Source: Poecilobothrus nobilitatus (taxonomy: Eukaryota > Arthropoda > Insecta > Diptera > Dolichopodidae). From it: a stretch of DNA of 64,000 nt. Both the position numbers and the translations under genes were made by a program. Numbering within the stretch: the first letter of the stretch is position 1; the number at the start of each line of letters is the position of its first letter. The DNA lies in contig OX352774.1 in assembly GCA_947095535.1 (NCBI GenBank), forward strand, positions 169,072,200 to 169,136,199, in the 5' to 3' direction. Positions 58,190-64,000 of the stretch are shown piece after piece. Below the pieces are notes generated by a model that did not search any database, was not told where the DNA came from, and worked only from the letters and a program-made list of their open reading frames with translations.

Positions 58190-58782
58190 AAACTTTTTTT
58201 GTTATATTTTTCAAACAAATTTTTACTCTATCCGTAATAATATTCTGCCTCTTTATCTGTAGCTTTCGTTACAAAATCTTCACACCGTAAGTTTTGCGCA
58301 CCTTTTATGTAAAACAATAAAAATTGGCTGTGCATATATTGTTGAAGTTTTAGAAAATAAAAATCATAAAAGAAGCATAAAATTAAGAAAATGTTACACA
58401 TTCAAAATTTAATTGAAAATTGTGATTTTATAATTTAAATTTCGCTCCTTTAAAAGCTTTGCTTTTACGCACTGCTTTATTTTTTTATAATTTCTACTTA
58501 AAAATGCAACTCTTTAAAAACTTTGATTTATGCACTGCCTTGTTTTTTCATTCTTTTTATAGCATAACATTTTAATTCTTTTTTTCTATCTGTTATGTAC
58601 CTAAATATCAGATGTACGTTTCTTTCTTTTCATAGCATAACATTTAATATTTCTTTTTTCATAACAGATAGAAAAAAGAAATATTAAATATTAAACATAC
58701 CTCTGATATTTACGTTAATGTACGTAAATATCAGAGGTATGTTTTTTTCTTTTAAAATCATAACATTTTAATAGTTCTTTTT
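58190..58782. repeat. Family 2 subfamily copy with two hairpins
   Basis: TTTTTACTCTATCCGTAAT and CTTCACACCGTAAGTTTTG match the family 2 left part. TTTGATTTATGCACTGCCTTG matches its right end. It continues with TCTATCTGTTATGTACCTAA and two hairpins (58642-58689 and 58693-58744). Related stretches are at 62860-63050 and 63121-63436. Confidence 0.7.
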
Positions 58783-61061
58783 ATACCCGTACGATAGGAT
58801 CGGGTATAATAAAATTACTCCTCCGTTTGTAACACCTCGAAATAAGCGAGCTAGATATACCTTCAAAGGTATGGATCGGATCAGAAAAAAATTCTAAGAC
58901 TTTTGAGCCATGTCCGTCCGTCAGTCCGTCCATCCGTCCGTCCGTCCGTCAGCACGCTAACCCAAAAACTAAGAAAGCTAGAATCTTCAAATTTACACAA
59001 AATATTTTGGGAGTAATTTGTAGGTTCCTTATTTTTTTTGGTTGAGTTTGGACCAAGCCTTAGGGTAGCTCTCGAACACCTAACTTTTAGATCCCCACAT
59101 TTTGTTTGCAATAGAGCTATGAAATTTTAACCGCTGATAGATCTCACAAAAATATTAATTTTATTTTTAATACCTTTTTTTTGTAGCCCCACCCGTTACG
59201 GAGCTACAGCTCCCCAAAGGTTCAAAAAAGCTGTATATTTAAATTGTTATAGCACAAGTTGTATAAGGTATATCTTCATTTTGAAAACGCCAAACGATTA
59301 CTACTTTTATTAGCTTTAAAATTATATATACAATAAATATATATTTGTGGCATGGGGTGTCTTAATTTACCGTTATGTGAAACTAAAATTTTGCAAAATC
59401 CTTTAACCCTTCTATCTTCTAAACGGTTTAATTTAGAAACTTGAAATTTTGACAGAAGTTAGATCTTTGAAAATAAGTATGAGTCATTTCAGACATTTTT
59501 TTTGTATCACCCCCCGTTTAGGAGCTGTAAGGAGTCAAAAACTGAAAATTTCCAATTTTTAAACACCTGTAACTTGAATACCTGTCAAAATTTTTTTGAA
59601 GTAATACACAAAAATTAAAGCTTCAACATTATACTCTTATTTCTATTAACAACTTTTTTTAATAATATAGGGTTACTTTATAATTGACGAAAGTGTTACT
59701 TGATTTTTTCAAATTTTCTAACAAATTTCTTTAACTAATTTTTTGCATTTTGTTTTACTCGAAATTTGAAATTTGAAATTGTTGAGGATATAATGCGTAG
59801 TACAAAAAAATGTAAATAAATAAACAACATAACGGTTGCTTGAAAAATTTTTATTTATATGATATTGATATATATACATACTTATATAATATCATGTTTA
59901 TTTACAATATATCGTATATGTCACTAGTGAATGAATGATAAGAGTATAGATGTGTATTATATAGCGCCATATTTACATACATATATGTATTTTATTGTAG
60001 TTATAAGAAATTATTCTGTCAATGGAATATTTAAATATAATATAATATAATATTTAAAATTATATTTATTATTTTGTACTAAGTAAATTTAATATACATT
60101 TACCGCTTAGTATTAAATGGTACTATAGAATATTTGAAAAAGTTTTGGATTGATAATCGTTATGTGGAAGGTTAGAATTTGCTTTTGAAGAATGTATAAA
60201 CATATAGTTTGAATATATCTACAACCCATAGTTCTAGAAATTATAAAATTCACCCAAATTATTTTAAAATACTAAAATATTAAAAAAATAATATTGTAAG
60301 CAGAGTGACAGGCTGTGAACATACTAACGGTTCGTACGGGTATCTAAGAGTTGACAAAGGCAACTGTATTCTTCCTCGTTTGCATTTGTTTTATTCGATA
60401 ATTTGAAATTGTTGAGGATATAATGCGTAGTACATAAAAATGTAAATAAATATACAGCATAACGGTTGCTTGAAGAATTTTTATTTATATGATATTGATA
60501 TACATACATACTTATATAATATCATGTTTATTTACAAACCGTATATGTCACTAGTGAATGAATGATAAGAGTATATATGTATATTATATAGCGCCGTATT
60601 TACATACATATATGTATTTTATTGTACTTATAAGAAATTATTCTGTCAATGGAATATTTAAATATAATATAATATAATATTTAAAATTATATTTACTATT
60701 TTGTACTAAGTAAATTTAATATACATTTACCTCTTAGTATTAAAGGTACTATATACTAAGAGGTAAATGTATAGAAATGTATAGAGGTAAATGTATAGGT
60801 ACTATAGAATATTTGAAAAAGTTTTGGATTGATAATCGTTATGTGAAAGGTTAGAATCTGCTTTCGAAGAATGTACATATAAACATATAGTTTGCATATA
60901 TGTACAACCCATAGTTCTAGAAATTATAAAATTCACCCAAATTATTTTAAAATACTAAAATATTAAAAAAATAGTATTGTGAGCAGAGTGACAGGCTGTT
61001 AACATACTAACGGTTCGTACGGGTATCTAAGAGTTGACAAAGGCAACTGTATTCTTCCTCG
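58783..61061 (-). mobile_element. Family 1 insertion: full unit plus a partial tandem unit
   Basis: A full unit of 1596 bp (58783-60378, ATACCCGTACGATAGGATCG to CCTCG) is followed directly by a second unit (60379-61061) that repeats only the last 640 bp or so of the first. Together they interrupt a sequence that is present uninterrupted at 63351-63436. Unit 2 has a local inverted duplication at 60721-60772. ORFs at 58881-59111 and 60324-60509 are shadows. Confidence 0.85.
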
Positions 61062-61640
61062 TTTTCTTTAAAAATATTTAAAAACAGTCAAAGTAACATT
61101 TTTTGTTCTCTTTTTTTTCTATTTGTTTTTATTTTTCTTCGCAGTATTACATTTATTTTTTTTTTGTTTTCTGTTATTTACGTACGCTAAGTATTTCTTT
61201 TATTTTTTTTAAATTATAAATTTATACATCAGTCTATTTAAAAAATATAAATTATAACCTATAGAACATTCCGAATTTTTTTTTTGTTCGTTTATGTTTA
61301 CCGTCCATTCATTCATATAAATAACTGTTGCCTATATAAAAAATAATAAATCTATAATAAATCTAATACTAGTATTCGCCCGCCCCTCGAAATTCGTGGT
61401 GTTTTAATTAGCAATTACAATACTATATATACAGTATAGTTTCTTTATGATTTTATTTAAAATGTAAAAATACAATTTTCAATAATTAAAGCCTTTATGA
61501 ATTTAAAATTTCTTTGTAAATGATATTTTTTGCGAAAACACGATTATTATTATCTTTTAGAAGTTACCCTTGATTTATTGAGTATTGGAAACTCAATATA
61601 TACCTATTATATATGTATATATTATAAGAAGCCTAAGATG
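61062..61640. other. Flank of the family 1 insertion and AT-rich spacer
   Basis: The first 45 bp match 63387-63436. ACTAGTATTCGCCCGCCCC at 61369-61387 resembles a minus-strand Helitron 3' end (GGGGCGGGCGAATACTAG followed by T), but no 5' end was found. Confidence 0.4.
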
Positions 61641-61641
61641 G

Positions 61642-62760
61642 TAAATCATTGAGTAAAAGGGTTTTAAATATCTATTAATACAGATTAAATATTATGATGA
61701 TATTATGATATGTAAGAATTTATTTCGTTTAAAATATAAAAAAAAAAAAAACAGAACCTAATCGAACTTGCAAAATCAAAAAGCAACTATTAATAACCCC
61801 ACACTCTACCGCTGTACTGAACACTAAACTGAAATTTTGATCTTTATATTCAGTTATATTGTGAAATTCCTACTCCTACCATACAACCAATATTTTAAAA
61901 TTTTTAATCCAAAAGAAAAATAAAACAAAAATTTAACGGAATCAAAGAGCGTCGTTTTTGAATATGTATATTATAGGTATAGATTATACATACTATATGA
62001 TACATATGTATATACTTTACATGGGATTTTTAAAACATGGGATTTAAAACATGGGATTTATGGGATTATGGGAAAACATGGGATTTATAAAAATGGAAAA
62101 TTATTAATGAAAATCAGAAAATTTTGGAAAAATATTAATTTTGTAAGATGGCTATACTGAATATTTATCATTTAAAAACAAAAAAATTAAAGTTGGTTGG
62201 TAAATCATTGAGTAAAGTGGTTTTAAATGTCTGTCATTTACAGATTAAATATTATGATGATATGTAACAGTTTATTTCGTACAAAATATTAGAAATAAAA
62301 AAAAAAAAAAAAAATAGAATACGCTTCTAAAGTTTAAGAAGCGGCCATTCTACCACTGCATCAAACTCCCCACTGAAGTTTTGACATTTATATTCAATTA
62401 TATTGTGAAATTTCTATTTCCCACCATGCAAACTATATTTTAAAATTTTTTTTATGTTTTTAGAAAAAAAACAAAAAGCAAAAACAACAAAACAAAATTT
62501 AAAATTCAACGGAATAAAAGAGCGTCGTTTTTGAATATGTATATTATAGGTATAAATTATACATACTATATGATACATATGTATATACTTTACATAAGAT
62601 TTTTATAAAAATGGAAAATTATTAATGAAAATCAGAAAATTTTGGAAAAATATTAATTTTGTAAGATGGCTATACTGAATATTTATCATTTAAAAACAGA
62701 TGTCTGTTATTTACAGATTAAATATTATGATATGTATACCCATATTTTTATTCATATATC
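61642..62760 (+). repeat. Tandem duplication with 559-bp period, about two copies
   Basis: GGTAAATCATTGAGTAAA starts at 61640 and 62199. AGAGCGTCGTTTTTGAATA, ATACATACTATATGATACAT and TGGAAAATTATTAATGAAAA occur in both units. A third partial start (TGTCTGTTATTTACAGATTA) is at 62701. In unit 1 a minisatellite of AAACATGGGATTT words lies at 62018-62090. Confidence 0.8.
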
Positions 62761-62859
62761 TATATTATGGGCTAAACTTCTGATTCTAAAATTGTACTAT
62801 ATTATGGCAAAATTTTTAAAAAATTAAGAAAATGTTACTTAGCAAAATTTAAATAAAAA

Positions 62860-63436
62860 TATTATTGCAATTTTATAATGTTCTACTTAAAAATACGACC
62901 CTCTAAAAACTTTGATTTATACACTGCCTTGTTTTTTCTTTCATTTCATAGCATAACATTATAATACTAATGGTTTTCTATCTGTTATATGGGTAAATAT
63001 CAGATGTACGTTTCTTTCTTTTCACAGTATAACATTTGTTAAATTAACATTTAACATAACAGTAGGGCACGCTACTCAGCAGCAGCAACTTGTCTTTAAT
63101 ATTTAAAAAGCTTGTCTTTTATTATATTTTTTATAATGTTCTACTTAAAAATCCGACCCTTTAAAAACTTTGATTTATACACTGCCTTGTTTTTTCTTTC
63201 TTTTCATAGCATAACATTTTGATATTTCTTTTTTTCTATCTGTTATGTACCTCAATATCAGATGGACTTTTCGTTCTTTTCATAGCATTACATTTTTTTT
63301 TTTCCTTTTTCTATCTGTTATGTAGGTACGTAAATATCAGACTTATGTTTTTTCTTTTAAAATCATAACATTTTAATAGTTCTTTTTTTCTTTAAAAATA
63401 TTTAAAAACAATCAAAGTAACATTTTTGTTCTCTGT
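62860..63436 (+). repeat. Two tandem copies of the family 2 subfamily end, with an empty insertion site
   Basis: TTCTACTTAAAAATACGACC at 62881 and TTCTACTTAAAAATCCGACC at 63140 begin two related units (TTTGATTTATACACTGCCTTG, CTATCTGTTATG). AATAGTTCTTTTTTTCTTTA at 63376-63395 is the unoccupied form of the site filled at 58783-61061. Confidence 0.7.
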
Positions 63437-63442
63437 TTTTTT

Positions 63443-64000
63443 ATATCCGTACGATAGGATCGGGTATAATAAAATTACTCCTCCGTTTGTAACACCTCGA
63501 AATAAGCGAGCTAGATATACCGTCAAAGGTATGGATCGGATCAGAAAAAAATTCTAAGACTTTTGAGCCATGTCCGTCCGTCCGTCCGTCCGTCCGTCAG
63601 CACGCTAACTCAAAAACTAAGAAAGCTAGAATTTTGAAATTTACACAAAATATTTTGGGAGTAATTTGTAGGTTCCCTATTTTTTTTGGTTGAGTTTGGA
63701 CCAAGCCTTAGGGTAGGTCTCGAACACCTAACTTTTAGATCCCTACATTGTTTTTGAAATAGAGCTATGAAATTTTAACAGCTGATAGATCTCACAAAAA
63801 TATTAATTTTATTTTTCATAACTTTTTTTGTAGCCCCACCCGTTACGGAGCTACAGCTCCCCAAAGGTTCAAAAAAACTCTATATTTAAATTGTTATAGC
63901 ACAAGTTGTATAAGGTATATCTTCATTTTGAAAACGCCAAACGATTACTACTTTTATTAGCTTTAAAAGTATGTATACAATAAATATATATTTGTGACAT
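63443..64000 (-). repeat. Family 1 repeat, cut by the window end
   Basis: ATATCCGTACGATAGGATCG, then CTCCTCCGTTTGTAACACC and a GTCCGTCC tract at 63571-63598. It is very similar to 58783-59350 and continues beyond the window. Confidence 0.85.

Noticed and set aside
58881..59111. 76-codon ORF with TDGRTDGRTDGRT
   Set aside because: The repeated peptide is the GTCC tract of family 1 read in one frame.
61369..61387. Helitron 3' end-like sequence
   Set aside because: No matching 5' end or subterminal hairpin could be placed, so no element is called.

Overview
The window looks like a very AT-rich, transposon-dense stretch of an insect genome, most likely a fly. Support for this is one recognisable spliced gene (an ADAMTS-like/Punctin matrix protein resembling Drosophila nolo), wrecked Jockey-like and RTE-like LINEs, BEL/Pao and possible Ty3/gypsy scraps, Helitrons, a pogo-type transposase relic, tRNA-derived elements and many MITE-like repeats. 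The species cannot be named from sequence alone. Nothing prokaryotic is present: no operons, ribosome binding sites, CRISPR or rRNA.

The only convincing host gene is on the minus strand. Four exons splice in frame: 31520-32691 (four thrombospondin type-1 repeats and an Ig domain), 31327-31393, 26887-26980 and 23779-23895. The 5' exons (signal peptide, first TSP1 repeats) must lie at higher coordinates, probably beyond the window, and the 3' end was not securely found; an open stretch at 17527-17804 is a weak candidate. The introns are full of repeats, including two MITEs and a minisatellite-bearing repeat present in opposite orientations on either side of two exons.

Region by region: 0.6-2.7 kb holds inverted and shuffled pieces of Jockey-like LINEs. 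2.8-13.8 kb holds repeat families, a small Helitron, LINE scraps and a long-armed foldback element. 14.0-17.0 kb holds a tRNA-like element, an internally deleted RTE-like LINE and an opposing Jockey-like relic. 17.5-36.5 kb is the gene and its introns. 36.5-45.8 kb holds repeat family 3, a Helitron with near-canonical ends and a helicase relic, and a TIR element nested in a family 1 copy. 46-54.5 kb holds a BEL/Pao scrap, foldback copies and a LINE with a poly(A) tail inserted in one of them. 54.5-56.1 kb is a pogo/Tigger-like transposase pseudogene. 56.8-64 kb is a nest of families 1 and 2 with large tandem duplications, hairpins and an empty insertion site.

Names used below. Family 1: about 1.5-1.6 kb, one end ATACCCGTACGAT, the other end CCTCG. 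Family 2: foldback elements whose arms end near ACAAGGTAGAATG. Family 3: begins ATACCCGAAT and carries GTCC-rich tracts. Family 4: carries an internal 80-87 bp minisatellite. No transposon copy looks intact or autonomous. The most distinctive observations are an empty/filled site pair fixing the ends of family 1, a 79-bp exact duplication bracketing a 225-bp segment identical to one 2.7 kb away, and a 126-bp intron that stays open and in frame in the ADAMTS-like gene.
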